A stretch of DNA of 64,000 bases from Butyrivibrio sp. AE3009. GTDB taxonomy: Bacteria; Bacillota; Clostridia; Lachnospirales; Lachnospiraceae. Shown piece by piece: positions 24,758-34,345 of this stretch. The position numbers and the translations under genes are program-made. The first letter of the stretch is position 1, and each line of letters opens with the position of its first letter. The DNA is taken from the NCBI RefSeq assembly GCF_000420845.1, contig NZ_ATVS01000016.1, positions 1-64,000 on the forward strand, written 5' to 3'. Below the pieces are notes generated by a model. The model had not been told where the DNA came from and ran no database searches. It saw only the letters and a list, made by a program, of their open reading frames with translations.

Positions 24758-27417
24758 TTATTCAACGTTTCCTTATAGGTAAGTCCTGCAAACGCAAGCA
24801 TAAGTGCCACTGTCATGGGATTGCACAGCTGGAACACCCACTCAGATATTCCCGCAAAAGCAAAAGCCATTATAACAGCAAATATTAACAGCAGTATAGG
24901 GTTGGTACTGTGATTTTTCTTGTAGATCGAAACTCCCAGAACCGCTGCTGTAATCAGTACCACAATAAACAGTATTCCCACCGGCACTCCGTTGTCGTAA
25001 GCCACCTGCATATAGGTGTTGTGGGCGTGAACTGCGATCTCTCCGTTGGGAAGGAGGGCTCCCATCTCATCATGTCCCGTAAGGTTCAGTTCCTTTGCAT
25101 AGGACTTAAATATGGTTATCCTTCCGTTGGAAAGCATATCAAGTCTGTCGGTGGTGTCAACATAGCCGCCCATTTCTTCGGAGATGATATGGCGCTCAGC
25201 CTCTGTTCCGGGAATAGCTACCAGGAGCCTGTCTGCCGGAGCAGTCACTCCTTCATCGTTTCTACCCTGATCATCGGGTGTATCCTGGGAAGAGCCGCTG
25301 TTTTGCTCCTCGAACTCGAAGCTCTTGTCACCGTTAAATCCATAGTTGTCATAAATAGGCTTGCCTTCGCTGTCATAGTTGTTGACATCGATAGGATAGT
25401 TATAGTCTCCAAGACTTACGCCAAGAATCTTCTCAGCAAAAAGTCCTGCGAATCTCTCAACACACATAAAGTTGGTGTTGTCCCAGTCTGCTCCGCCTCT
25501 TACAAGCACATCCGTATCGTCAATGACATAGAATGTAGGCTTGGCAACAATGGCAGGAATGAGTCTCTGCAATGTAAAGGCCCCGGGGAAGCAGATAATA
25601 GCTGCTGCCGCCATAAGAGCAACGATCCTGATGAACTGCTTCTTGTGAACGGAGACAGTCACCAGCAGCACTGCGATCACGGTAACGGCAATGGCCAGTA
25701 TAGCAGTCCTTGATACCGTAAATATCGCATAGGATATGATCCAGCCAAAGAGGACGATTTCCTTCCAGGCGGATTTAAAGAGGACAACAATGCCCATTTT
25801 CCTAGGTATAGCAACAATCTTGGCAACCAGCATAACCGTAGCCACTGCTGCCATAAGCGACAGATACTCGGCTGTGACGGTTACTGTGTGGAAGATAAAA
25901 GCAAATCTTCCGCTGACAAAGCCCGCAAAATATCTGTGCAGAAGACTAAATACCAGTGATAAGAGAAAGTTGACCATAAGGCCGCCCGCAAGAACCTTGT
26001 ACCAGTTCTTTCTTCCCTTCCATCCCGCGATCCTAAGATACAGGCACACGAATACGACTGACAGGGCAACTCCCCACCATCTGGTGTTCCTGAATATTAT
26101 AAGCGCTGCCATGAATACCAGAAGAAGTATCGCAAAAGCAGAAATAGTGGTCCTGTCTTCCTCATGGCCTATAATGCGAAGAGCCTTTTTCCTGATAAGC
26201 GCGATGGCCCTTCTCACAAGACTTATAACAACGAAGCCGCCCAGGATAACGATGATGATGCCATACTTGAGGGCCATGTTGTGAAGGTCGTACTCTTTTT
26301 CCGTCTCAGCAAGGCGATGAACGTCGTAATATCTGATCCCCGCTACCAGGGAAGCTGCAAGCCACACAAGATTGGGGATATTGAAGGCCTCTCTGAAGGT
26401 GAAGGTGAGCAGCATCGTGATTATGAGCCAGATGACCATCCTTCTCTCGGAAAGGGTGTGATATATGTCGTAGAGGTCGTTCATGTAGCAGCTTGCATAC
26501 CACAGGGACATTGCTATTGAGAACATCATAAGGCAGTCCCTTGGCCTATCCGCATTGTCAATACTCTGCCAGAAGGATACGCCCACATTCTGTTTGACCA
26601 CATTGTGGTTGATGGCGTAGAACCCTATGCCTGCGCAGATGATAAGTCCGATCTCGTAAAAGATGATATCCGTCGCACGAGCATCAAAAAGCTTAAGCGG
26701 AAATACCATGATCATCAGCGTCAGAAAAACAATCGCATTAAGCGGGTTAGCCACATACTTTATCAGCTTTCCAATAGTAAGAAGCGTGTTCTTCTCAGGC
26801 TTTTTCCTGAAATATATAGTCTCTGCAAGTATCAAAGCAAATGCGATAGCTGCAATAATTCCGATACACTTAATTGACCTTGACCTGGACATGGGCACCT
26901 TGTAATTGTAATAGCATGCAGCGTGTCTTCCCGGAATCTCAGCCCAACGAGAGTACAGGCTTCCAACATATTCGGGATTCTCCGGAATATCCTCAAGACT
27001 TAGCATATATTTGGATCTGCAGGACTCGAACAAAAGATAATACTCCTTGCCCGGTTCCACATCAATCTCCATGGGGACATTGACATAGGCAGGCAGCTGA
27101 TAATCCGCCGTATCCACAGGAACCTTAACAAGCTCTTCGTTATTCTCGTTCCTGACCGCCACGCTGATATATCTGCCGTTGAGCATCTCGGAGACATATA
27201 CGTCCACGGACCTTAGTCTGTCGAAACGGGTGACAAACTTCTGAACCGCATTGTTCTCAAGGTTGACGGTAACGGTCTCCTCCAGGAGATTGCCACCGGC
27301 TGAATATTCGAAGGTATCAGCAAAAATCCTGAGGGGCCATATGGTCATTATGCAAATAAGTGTAAGCAATAGAATTGTCACTTCTATTGCCGTCTTCCTG
27401 GTTATTATTCTTCTCAT
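24754..27417 (-). CDS. Large membrane protein, O-antigen ligase/polymerase-like
   Basis: An 887-residue polytopic protein. One membrane segment (residues about 13-33) is followed by an extracytoplasmic beta-rich-looking domain (about 35-175), then roughly a dozen spans. A long extracytoplasmic loop (about 610-790) includes an acidic Ser/Gln/Asp stretch near EEQNSGSSQDTPDDQG. The motif EIAVHAHNTYMQVAYDNGVP after this loop, followed by three spans, is the signature of the Wzy/WaaL O-antigen ligase-polymerase family. I infer a role in polymerising or ligating lipid-linked glycan outside the membrane. The family's usual length is 400-500 residues, so the N-terminal domain and loop are additions. 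It overlaps the PglF-like gene by four bases. Confidence 0.8.
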   Translation of the reverse strand: MRRIITRKTAIEVTILLLTLICIMTIWPLRIFADTFEYSAGGNLLEETVTVNLENNAVQKFVTRFDRLRSVDVYVSEMLNGRYISVAVRNENNEELVKVPVDTADYQLPAYVNVPMEIDVEPGKEYYLLFESCRSKYMLSLEDIPENPEYVGSLYSRWAEIPGRHAACYYNYKVPMSRSRSIKCIGIIAAIAFALILAETIYFRKKPEKNTLLTIGKLIKYVANPLNAIVFLTLMIMVFPLKLFDARATDIIFYEIGLIICAGIGFYAINHNVVKQNVGVSFWQSIDNADRPRDCLMMFSIAMSLWYASCYMNDLYDIYHTLSERRMVIWLIITMLLTFTFREAFNIPNLVWLAASLVAGIRYYDVHRLAETEKEYDLHNMALKYGIIIVILGGFVVISLVRRAIALIRKKALRIIGHEEDRTTISAFAILLLVFMAALIIFRNTRWWGVALSVVFVCLYLRIAGWKGRKNWYKVLAGGLMVNFLLSLVFSLLHRYFAGFVSGRFAFIFHTVTVTAEYLSLMAAVATVMLVAKIVAIPRKMGIVVLFKSAWKEIVLFGWIISYAIFTVSRTAILAIAVTVIAVLLVTVSVHKKQFIRIVALMAAAAIICFPGAFTLQRLIPAIVAKPTFYVIDDTDVLVRGGADWDNTNFMCVERFAGLFAEKILGVSLGDYNYPIDVNNYDSEGKPIYDNYGFNGDKSFEFEEQNSGSSQDTPDDQGRNDEGVTAPADRLLVAIPGTEAERHIISEEMGGYVDTTDRLDMLSNGRITIFKSYAKELNLTGHDEMGALLPNGEIAVHAHNTYMQVAYDNGVPVGILFIVVLITAAVLGVSIYKKNHSTNPILLLIFAVIMAFAFAGISEWVFQLCNPMTVALMLAFAGLTYKETLNK

Positions 27418-27485
27418 TTATCTATTCCCGATAGTAATTTTAAGCCTAAAAAGCCATCATTAAATATTATCACAGAATGCGGTTC

Positions 27486-29210
27486 TTATACAACCTTGGC
27501 CGGGGCCGCTCCAAGCCTTCTGTTGCACAAAAGAAGCGGAAGACACAGCCACAGATATACCACGTATCTCACAAGGTATGTAGGACCCAGCAGCACCGTA
27601 AGGAAGGTCAGCACCATGGGTAAAAAAGGTATGATCCCCTTGAAATCCCTGATGCGAAGCCTGTACAGCAGCACAAACAGATAGATAAGGAGCATCATTC
27701 CCGGTGAAAACAGAAGGTACAAAGCCTTGGCATCATCATGGAAGGTTCCGATGGAAAGGTATCTGTAGAGACTGTCAATCACAGGGATAAAGCTGTGCCT
27801 CTCTCCGGGCTGCTCCACCTCATATCCGAAATAGGAGGAATGCTCATAGGTGAACGTGAACATGGTTCCGCCCTTGTATACGTTGATATTGGCCGGCGGA
27901 TATACATATCCGTAGGAGGTAAGAAGCCAGGCGTTCAGATACACCATGGGATGCTTCTTAAACAGCTTCCACCACAGTCCCCAGAAACCTGCCTTGTTCT
28001 GCTCATAGTATTCGTTGTTAAAATCCACCTTCACAAGGTCCGACACTCTCTCGGTGTACTTCTCAAGATTAGCCTCCGGAATATAGGAAACCAGCGTGTC
28101 AATATCCTCCTGCGACATGGACTGCCTATCGTATTTGTAGACTCTTGCCATCTGCATAATAGGAACAGTCAGCATCTCCTGATGGTGCGTTCCCTCTGAT
28201 GCAAAGACCGCCGCCAGCACACTGTTGAACACAAGATATGCTACGACCGGGATCACCAACAGCGCCGACAGCTTTCCAAACAGCTTTTTGGTATCAACAT
28301 GTTTCCACAGATAGATAAGTCCAAAGGGAATAAACACAAGATACGCATAAAAGCCGTTGTGCCTGAAGCACGGCATCAGGAAGGCAGTTATACACAGGGC
28401 TGCAGCTCTGCTCTTTTTCTGTATAAAAAGAGCGGGATCATCCGTAAGCTGAGCCAGCAGCACCGTAAGAAGAAGGAGAAACGCCGAAAACAGCCCGTCC
28501 TTACTTGAGCAGAGCGTATACATGACTATCGTTGGGAAAAGACCGTAATACAAGGTCCACAGAATCCTTGACCTCTTGCCGATACCTCTTTTATGCAAGT
28601 ACATAAGTGTATAGGCGAAGATTGCAGTAATTATCAGCATCTGGAAAACTATGTAGGTGAAAATACCAAGATTCCAGGAGCCTGTGGCTTTATGAACAAA
28701 GGCTATGATGCCTCCGAGAAGCAGCACATGAAGAAGCGGGTGATGTGTAGAAAAACTCCTTGTCAGCACCTCATTCAGCTCATCCTGTGCATCGTACACG
28801 AAGAATCCCGGGAACTCCGCCAGAAGAACCGGCAGGTTCATAAGAGCCAGCGCTCCCCAGGTGGTGAGATAATCTGCCGACGTAAAGGGAGAAGTCTCGA
28901 TCACGCCACCGGGCTCTTTGGCCACATTTGTCTGAAATAATCCAAACAGCTTGGCTCCCTGCCTCTGGGCGTCATAATTTCTCCAGACGTACCTGGTATC
29001 GACGGTGATGATTATCATCATGCACAGCATAGTCAGCATTGCATTCCGGTCACTCAGATTGATGCAGTCATTGTTTTCAAGCTGATAACCAAGCACGAAA
29101 AAAAGTCCCGATAAAACGCCAAATAAGCCTGACAAAAGCCAGGCTGATATGACATTTTTTTCCTGTTTAATTGTGTTCCCCGTATTTAAGTCAGGCCTCA
29201 TCCTCTTCAT
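27486..29210 (-). CDS. Polytopic membrane protein, GT-C-like (DUF6020-like)
   Basis: A 574-residue membrane protein with about a dozen hydrophobic segments. After the second or third span it has EFPGFFVYDAQDELNEVLTR followed by STHHPLLHVLLLGG. An acidic pair in the first large outer loop plus an HHPLLH-type motif is the arrangement seen in GT-C glycosyltransferases (GT39/GT83-like). It most resembles Lachnospiraceae proteins annotated DUF6020, but I am unsure. It overlaps the upstream GT2 gene by 20 bases, so the two are translationally linked. That GT2 could make the polyprenyl-phosphate sugar this protein would use. Substrate unknown. Confidence 0.7.
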   Translation of the reverse strand: MKRMRPDLNTGNTIKQEKNVISAWLLSGLFGVLSGLFFVLGYQLENNDCINLSDRNAMLTMLCMMIIITVDTRYVWRNYDAQRQGAKLFGLFQTNVAKEPGGVIETSPFTSADYLTTWGALALMNLPVLLAEFPGFFVYDAQDELNEVLTRSFSTHHPLLHVLLLGGIIAFVHKATGSWNLGIFTYIVFQMLIITAIFAYTLMYLHKRGIGKRSRILWTLYYGLFPTIVMYTLCSSKDGLFSAFLLLLTVLLAQLTDDPALFIQKKSRAAALCITAFLMPCFRHNGFYAYLVFIPFGLIYLWKHVDTKKLFGKLSALLVIPVVAYLVFNSVLAAVFASEGTHHQEMLTVPIMQMARVYKYDRQSMSQEDIDTLVSYIPEANLEKYTERVSDLVKVDFNNEYYEQNKAGFWGLWWKLFKKHPMVYLNAWLLTSYGYVYPPANINVYKGGTMFTFTYEHSSYFGYEVEQPGERHSFIPVIDSLYRYLSIGTFHDDAKALYLLFSPGMMLLIYLFVLLYRLRIRDFKGIIPFLPMVLTFLTVLLGPTYLVRYVVYLWLCLPLLLCNRRLGAAPAKVV

Positions 29211-30150
29211 CTCTTGTTGTCTCGCGAATTACATACTGAGGGTTCTTGTTCTGCGCGATGTATATTCTTCCAACATACTCCCCGATCATACCTTGCATGA
29301 GCATCATCATTCCCCCAATGAACATGATTGCACTCATCATGGCTGAGAAACCAACAGGGACGTTGGGATTAACAAATTTCTTGATAACTGTGTAAATACC
29401 GTAGAGTATACCCACTACCGCAAAGATTCCGCCGGACATGGTGGCTATTCTTAAGGGCTTGATGGAAAAGGCGGTAAAGCCGTTGATCCAAAGGGCTATG
29501 AGCTTGCCAAGGGTATAGCCGCTCTCTCCCACCTCTCTCTTTCTGTGGGTAACGTCAACATTGACGATGTTTCTGGTGGTTCTAAGTACCAGGCCTATTA
29601 CGTAGGGATAGGAGCTCTCATAGGTGAGCATCTGATCAACTACAAATCTCCTGGCTATAAAATAACTGGATACGTACAGTTCCTTGGGTTTACCCAGCAT
29701 TGCACTTGCCATCCACTCATTCATGGCTGTTCCGAAGTTCCTGAAGAGGCTGTGCTGCTTGTTGGCATATCTTGCATAGGCAACATCGGCGCCTTTAACC
29801 ACGGCATCTATCAGCTTGTCAGCTTCATCCGCAGGGGTCTGTCCGTCGTCGTCAAGACAGATGACATATTCGCCCTTGCTGGCTCTAAGTCCTGCCATGA
29901 GAGCGGCGTGCTGGCCGAAGTTCTTGGCGAAGTTGATTCCTGTAATAACATCTTTCCTCGGGCCGTTACACAGCTCCTTGATCTTCCCCCAGGTGTTGTC
30001 GGGGGAGCCGTCGTTAACAAGGATTATCTCGTAGGAGTAGCCCTTTAATTTATCTTTTTTCATTGTAGCTGCTATCTCGTCTATAACACTCTCAATGGTG
30101 TTCTCGGATCTGTAGCAGGGAATAACGTAGCTTATCAGGTTCTTGACCAT
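29191..30150 (-). CDS. GT2 polyprenyl-phosphate glycosyltransferase (GtrB/ArnC-like)
   Basis: A 319-residue GT-A enzyme. It starts SYVIPCYRSENTIESVIDE, has ILVNDGSPDNTW, and the metal-binding GEYVICLDDDGQTPADEAD. Two C-terminal membrane spans (residues about 225-295) follow a KREVGESGYTLGKL segment, as in GtrB, ArnC and DPM1-type enzymes that make undecaprenyl-phosphate-linked sugars. The ATG at 30150 is chosen; a TTG at 30171 is also in frame. It overlaps the GT-C-like gene downstream by 20 bases. With the GtrA protein at 33851-34324 it suggests a GtrA/GtrB/GT-C glycan-modifying system. Confidence 0.9.
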   Translation of the reverse strand: MVKNLISYVIPCYRSENTIESVIDEIAATMKKDKLKGYSYEIILVNDGSPDNTWGKIKELCNGPRKDVITGINFAKNFGQHAALMAGLRASKGEYVICLDDDGQTPADEADKLIDAVVKGADVAYARYANKQHSLFRNFGTAMNEWMASAMLGKPKELYVSSYFIARRFVVDQMLTYESSYPYVIGLVLRTTRNIVNVDVTHRKREVGESGYTLGKLIALWINGFTAFSIKPLRIATMSGGIFAVVGILYGIYTVIKKFVNPNVPVGFSAMMSAIMFIGGMMMLMQGMIGEYVGRIYIAQNKNPQYVIRETTRDEEDEA

Positions 30151-30185
30151 CAATAAAAATCTGCCTTTCAATCAGTTTCTTTGGA

Positions 30186-30719
30186 TTACTCTTTTAAAAT
30201 TTTCTCCATCAATATCATATCACTTTTTTCACCATCACTGCACTCCACTGCGGGCAGATCCTGTATTTTAACAAAGCCGCCGTACTCATAGCTCTTTCTG
30301 GCCACCTCATTGGAAGTGAAAACCCGAAGGATCAGCTTCTTGATGGGAGTGTTCTCCTTCACATATTCCGTCGCAAGAACGGCGGTCTCATTGCCATAGC
30401 CCTTGCCTACTGCGTCGTCCTCTCCGATGAAGATCCCGTACTCCGCCTCGGTCCTGTCTTCATTTCGGAAAATAAAGTACACGCTGCCCACGGGTCTGTG
30501 ATCTCTGTCGTTCTCGCAGATGATGAGCTGCAGCACCTTGCCGGTGTCCACCTTCTCTTTTAACCAGTTCTCATGGTGCGGTGCCGTAAAGGTTTCTCTG
30601 TATATAAAGTGACTTCTCACTCTTTCGTTGTTTCTCCATTTGATAACGAGATGTGTATCGTCTCTTGTTATCTTCCTGAGGGATATGTTTTTTCCCACTG
30701 CCAAAAATCTATCTTCCAT
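30186..30719 (-). CDS. GNAT N-acetyltransferase (RimJ/PseH/WecD-like)
   Basis: A 177-residue GCN5-related acetyltransferase. It has ISLRKITRDDTHLVIKWRN at the start, the acetyl-CoA pyrophosphate loop GKGYGNETAVLATEY, and the LRVFTSNEVARKSYEYGGF motif of the family's C-terminal half. GNATs of this kind acetylate the 4-amino group of amino-dideoxy sugars. The aminotransferase two genes upstream (32704-33840) is WecE-like, so a WecE/WecD-like route to dTDP-Fuc4NAc is one reading. A PseH-like role in the nonulosonate pathway is the other; sequence alone does not decide. RBS AAAGGTG. Confidence 0.83.
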   Translation of the reverse strand: MEDRFLAVGKNISLRKITRDDTHLVIKWRNNERVRSHFIYRETFTAPHHENWLKEKVDTGKVLQLIICENDRDHRPVGSVYFIFRNEDRTEAEYGIFIGEDDAVGKGYGNETAVLATEYVKENTPIKKLILRVFTSNEVARKSYEYGGFVKIQDLPAVECSDGEKSDMILMEKILKE

Positions 30720-30764
30720 TTTTCACCTTTTATTCTTCATAGCATCAGAATTAGCCAAGTCATA

Positions 30765-32633
30765 TTATTCAGATACATAAACGCTGTATATTCCGAATAC
30801 TTCCTCCACGGTATCAACCCGCGATACCGTAACGGTCTTACCCTTGGAAGCATAGTAGTCCACAAGCCAGTCAGTATCCGTATCAAGGTTCTGAACAAAA
30901 TAAACTCCCGGCGAAACCAGCGCTTCTTCCATGGAGGAATAGCCTCTGTCATGTAGCTTTTTTACGCTGAGAGGACTCTTACTTGCCCAGCCCCCAAGAA
31001 GGTCGTGGTTATAGCCGCTGTTGCCGACGCCGCCAAACATCTTCTCTGAATAGGTTGCTTCGTCGTTACCGGTTACTGTAGCGAAGGAGACGCTGGTGTA
31101 CACGTCGATAAGGTAGTAATTATCGCTCCTCTCCTTCATGTATTCGTTAAGGGTCTCATATCTGGTAAGGGATGAGGTTCTCCTGATGAGCTCTCTGTCA
31201 ACCACAGCGACTTCATAAGGCATTCCCACGAAGACCGCCACAGTCGAAGCGCACATAAATCCCAACAGTACCCTGTCAAAAAACGGTTCCTTGTCCTTGC
31301 TGTAACTTCCGCGAAGGCAGTACAGAGCAAGTATCATACCTGCCAGGATGAGAATCTCCAAAAGATACAAAGGATGTGTGATCCTTATGGGATCTCTTCC
31401 CCTTACGATTATATACATCCACAGACTCGTCCTGCAGGCAAACACCAGAACCAGCAATAGGAGCGATGCGACCGTTTTCTTCATATCCCAGTTAAAGGCG
31501 CCAAAACAGCCGATAAAAGCTGCCACGTACAAAATAAGTACCGGTATGTTCCAAGGAAAATCCGTCATCGGATACTCATATCCCTTAGGTGCAGATACAT
31601 GGCACAGTCTGTAGAAATAGAGTCTTGCAGCCTCTGCAATACGGGTTCCCATAGGCTTTTCGTCAGTTCGTATGGTAGCTGCGTAGTCTGCGATCTGCCC
31701 CAGCATCCCGGCATCAATGCTCTCATCCAGTCCGAAATTGTAGTTAAGAAGGAGTTTCTGGGAGCTCTCACTCATTCCTATGCTGTCGTAGAAGGCCTTG
31801 TTCTCATTGTAATCAGGTATACTCTGGAAATCGTAGAGTTCCGTTCTGTTCTCAAAAAGAGTCGTGAACTCCTTCCATTCAGGTGACAAATATGCCAGCT
31901 TGTTGATCGCAAGGCATACCAGAATCCCTGAGAGGATTCCAAGGCAGAGGTTGAGATACTTAATAAAATAGTTCCTCTTTTCCTGATAGGAGCTGCCCTC
32001 CGCCGACTTCATGCCGCTCAGATCTATCTCGAAGCATACCAATACATACTTCATAAGAATCGCCACCAGAACCATCGGAAGCGTCAAAAGAAGCATCTCA
32101 GACCTGATGCAAAAAGCTGCCAGGAGCAGAATAAGCGGAACCACATACATGTTGTTCTCATCATCTTTTTTGGTAAGTATCAAAAATGCTGCGGTGGCCG
32201 ACATAAGCCCGCAGGTCACCGTGTACTGAACATACACCAGATGCGGAAGGAACAGTCCCAGGACAATACCCGCTTCAAAGAGAAGGAATATTATCTTTTT
32301 CCAAAAGCCCTTCTCGGAAAAGGCCAGTGCATCCACAGTCCTCTTGATGATGAGTGCAAAACATCCGTATTGGATCACACATAAAAAGATGCCGTACCAG
32401 GGAAGCGCTCTCGCCACCTTGTAGAACAGGGAAATGAGAGCACTGATCGGGTATAGCATCTGAATATTGTGGCCCTCCGGCACGCCGGTGTAGCTGCCGG
32501 AGAGTATATCTTTGATTAAAACATCGTCGTTCAGGTCATAATAATAGTCGCCGAAGAAACCTGCAATGACGAAAACGCAGGCGATCAGCACGGCCGTAAC
32601 TATGTAATTGTCAGTTCTTCGTGTCTTGGCCAT
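30765..32633 (-). CDS. Polytopic membrane protein, GT-C-like, unknown
   Basis: A 622-residue protein with about 11 to 12 hydrophobic segments and a C-terminal extracytoplasmic domain of roughly 130 residues. After the first span comes YYYDLNDDVLIKDILSGSYT and then EGHNIQMLYPISALI. An Asp-Asp pair in the first outer loop followed by a conserved small loop is consistent with a GT-C fold, but I cannot place it in a named family. The ATG follows an excellent AAGGAG. It lies between the WecE-like aminotransferase and the GNAT gene and is probably part of glycan assembly at the outer membrane face. Confidence 0.65.
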   Translation of the reverse strand: MAKTRRTDNYIVTAVLIACVFVIAGFFGDYYYDLNDDVLIKDILSGSYTGVPEGHNIQMLYPISALISLFYKVARALPWYGIFLCVIQYGCFALIIKRTVDALAFSEKGFWKKIIFLLFEAGIVLGLFLPHLVYVQYTVTCGLMSATAAFLILTKKDDENNMYVVPLILLLAAFCIRSEMLLLTLPMVLVAILMKYVLVCFEIDLSGMKSAEGSSYQEKRNYFIKYLNLCLGILSGILVCLAINKLAYLSPEWKEFTTLFENRTELYDFQSIPDYNENKAFYDSIGMSESSQKLLLNYNFGLDESIDAGMLGQIADYAATIRTDEKPMGTRIAEAARLYFYRLCHVSAPKGYEYPMTDFPWNIPVLILYVAAFIGCFGAFNWDMKKTVASLLLLVLVFACRTSLWMYIIVRGRDPIRITHPLYLLEILILAGMILALYCLRGSYSKDKEPFFDRVLLGFMCASTVAVFVGMPYEVAVVDRELIRRTSSLTRYETLNEYMKERSDNYYLIDVYTSVSFATVTGNDEATYSEKMFGGVGNSGYNHDLLGGWASKSPLSVKKLHDRGYSSMEEALVSPGVYFVQNLDTDTDWLVDYYASKGKTVTVSRVDTVEEVFGIYSVYVSE

Positions 32634-32647
32634 GTATACTCCTTAGC

Positions 32648-32694
32648 TGTCACAGGAACGGTTCTGATGACACAGGGACGGTTCTTTTGTCATC
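32648..32694. repeat. GGGACGGTTCT repeat, two direct copies
   Basis: Two copies of an ACAGGRACGGTTCT unit lie 20 bases apart between the aminotransferase stop (32704) and the downstream membrane-protein start. The second copy is flanked by ATGACA and TGTCAT and can fold as a small hairpin. It belongs to the same repeat family as the hairpins at 17038-17122 and 40142-40240. Confidence 0.75.
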
Positions 32695-32703
32695 CCCACT
32701 GCT

Positions 32704-33840
32704 TCAGGTAAACTTGTAGAATTCCTTGACTCTCATGACAACTTCGTCCAGATCCTCATCTGTGAGCTTGTAATACATAGGAAGACGAAGGAGTCTCTCG
32801 CTTTCCTTGGTTGTGTATCTGTCCTCTCCGCTAAATACGCTGTACTTAACGCCTGCCTTGGAGGAATGAAGAGGAACATAGTGAGAAGCGGGAAGAATGT
32901 CATGACCTGTGAGGTAATCAATAAGTCCCTTTCTCTCCTCGAAGTCCTTGCACTTGATGTAGTACATGTGCGCGTTGTGAACGCATTCCTCAGGAACTAC
33001 AGGAAGCTCGATAAAGCCGGCTTCCTTAAGAGGCATAAGAGCCTCATTGTATCTGTTCCAGTGATCCATTCTGGCATTGTTGATCTCATCTGCGAGCTCA
33101 AGCTGTGCATAGAGGTATGCGGCGTTCATATCACTTGGAAGATATGAAGAGCCGGGCTCGATCCAGCTGTACTTATCAACCTTGCCAAGCTTGTACAGGG
33201 TTCTGTTGGTTCCCTTTTCTCTGATGATTATGGCATCGTCCACATAGGTCTCGTCGCGAAGAAGCAGCGCTCCTCCCTCGCCCATGCTGTAGTTCTTGGT
33301 CTCATGGAAGCTGTAGTTGCCGAAATCTCCGATGGCTCCCAGCGCCTTGCCCTTGTAGGTGGACATTACGCCCTGAGCAGCATCCTCGATAACAAGAAGG
33401 CCGTGTCTCTTTGCAATATCCATGATGGTATCCATCTCACAGGCAACTCCCGCATAGTGCATGGGCACGATTGCTCTTGTCCTTGGTGTGATGGCCTGCT
33501 CGATAAGGTTCTCATCGAGGTTCATGGTATCGGGTCTGATATCAACAAATACAACCTTGGCTCCGCGAAGAACAAAGGCGTTAGCTGTTGATACGAAGGT
33601 GTAGGAGGACATGATGACCTCATCACCCTCTTTTATTCCTGCAAGAAGTGCAGACATCTCTGTAGCATGAGTGCAGGAGGTTGTAAGAAGTGCCTTGCTG
33701 CAGCCGGTCTTAGCCTCGATCCACTTGTTGGCCTTCTCTGTATAGGGGCCGTCGCCGCAGATCTTCTGATTCTCTACGCACTCCCTGATATATTCGAATT
33801 CTTTGCCTGTGTAGGGTGGTACATTGAAGTTTATACGCAT
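32704..33840 (-). CDS. wecE: dTDP-4-amino-4,6-dideoxygalactose transaminase (WecE/RffA-like)
   Basis: A 378-residue DegT-family aminotransferase. It starts INFNVPPYTGKEFEYIRECV and has LLTTSCTHATEMSALLAGI, VMSTYKGKALGAIGDFGNYSF-type context (read in parts), and the PLP lysine in SFHETKNYSMGEGGALLL. The CGDGPYTEKANKWIEAKTGC and FHETKN motifs are diagnostic of WecE/RffA, which aminates dTDP-4-keto-6-deoxyglucose. The dTDP-sugar synthesis genes (RmlA/RmlB) are not in the window and must lie elsewhere. It is distinct in sequence from the PglE-like enzyme at 21477-22748. RBS GAGG. Confidence 0.92.
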   Translation of the reverse strand: MRINFNVPPYTGKEFEYIRECVENQKICGDGPYTEKANKWIEAKTGCSKALLTTSCTHATEMSALLAGIKEGDEVIMSSYTFVSTANAFVLRGAKVVFVDIRPDTMNLDENLIEQAITPRTRAIVPMHYAGVACEMDTIMDIAKRHGLLVIEDAAQGVMSTYKGKALGAIGDFGNYSFHETKNYSMGEGGALLLRDETYVDDAIIIREKGTNRTLYKLGKVDKYSWIEPGSSYLPSDMNAAYLYAQLELADEINNARMDHWNRYNEALMPLKEAGFIELPVVPEECVHNAHMYYIKCKDFEERKGLIDYLTGHDILPASHYVPLHSSKAGVKYSVFSGEDRYTTKESERLLRLPMYYKLTDEDLDEVVMRVKEFYKFT

Positions 33841-33850
33841 ATTTCAGTCC

Positions 33851-34324
33851 TCAATCCTTCTTTTTGAAAACAATCAGTTTGCTGATAACATAGTTAAGTG
33901 CTATTACGATAAAGGTTGCTGCCAGCTTCACAGGCATTGATGGGAAGCCCAGCATATTAATGAACACCAGGATAATAATATCTTCAACCACCAGTGTAAA
34001 AAGTCTTCCTGCAGTAAATGAGCCTGCCTGTTTCAGAAATTCCCCTTTGGTCTCAACATGACCGTCAAAAACCCAGGTTCTGTTGGTAAAAAACTGGAAA
34101 GCCACGCAAATGATCCAGTCAATGGTGTTGTTAAGCACCGCATTCATATGCAGCACACTGTCCATGAACCAGAACAGGAAAATGCTCAGAAAGAAAGCCA
34201 GTCCACCGAAAAACAGGTACATAAGGCCTTCCTTGTGCTTGGTATAAAATGGTTCGAAAATATTCAGTACAGGAAGAGACATGATCCTGTCAAAAATATC
34301 CTTCTTTTTGGTTGAATTCTCCAT
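33851..34324 (-). CDS. GtrA-family membrane protein
   Basis: A 157-residue protein with four predicted membrane spans. It has GLMYLFFGGLAFFLSIFLFW in the first span, VAFQFFTNRTWVFDGHVETK between spans two and three, and a C-terminal positively charged end. The F-x3-R-x-W-V-F signature is typical of GtrA. GtrA proteins are thought to flip polyprenyl-phosphate-linked sugars made by GtrB-type enzymes; two such enzymes are in the window (29191-30150, 59241-60179). It lies between two GT-C-like or aminosugar genes. Family assignment is good, flippase activity is inferred. Confidence 0.88.
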   Translation of the reverse strand: MENSTKKKDIFDRIMSLPVLNIFEPFYTKHKEGLMYLFFGGLAFFLSIFLFWFMDSVLHMNAVLNNTIDWIICVAFQFFTNRTWVFDGHVETKGEFLKQAGSFTAGRLFTLVVEDIIILVFINMLGFPSMPVKLAATFIVIALNYVISKLIVFKKKD

Positions 34325-34345
34325 AAAAGTTTTGTTTACTCCTCA

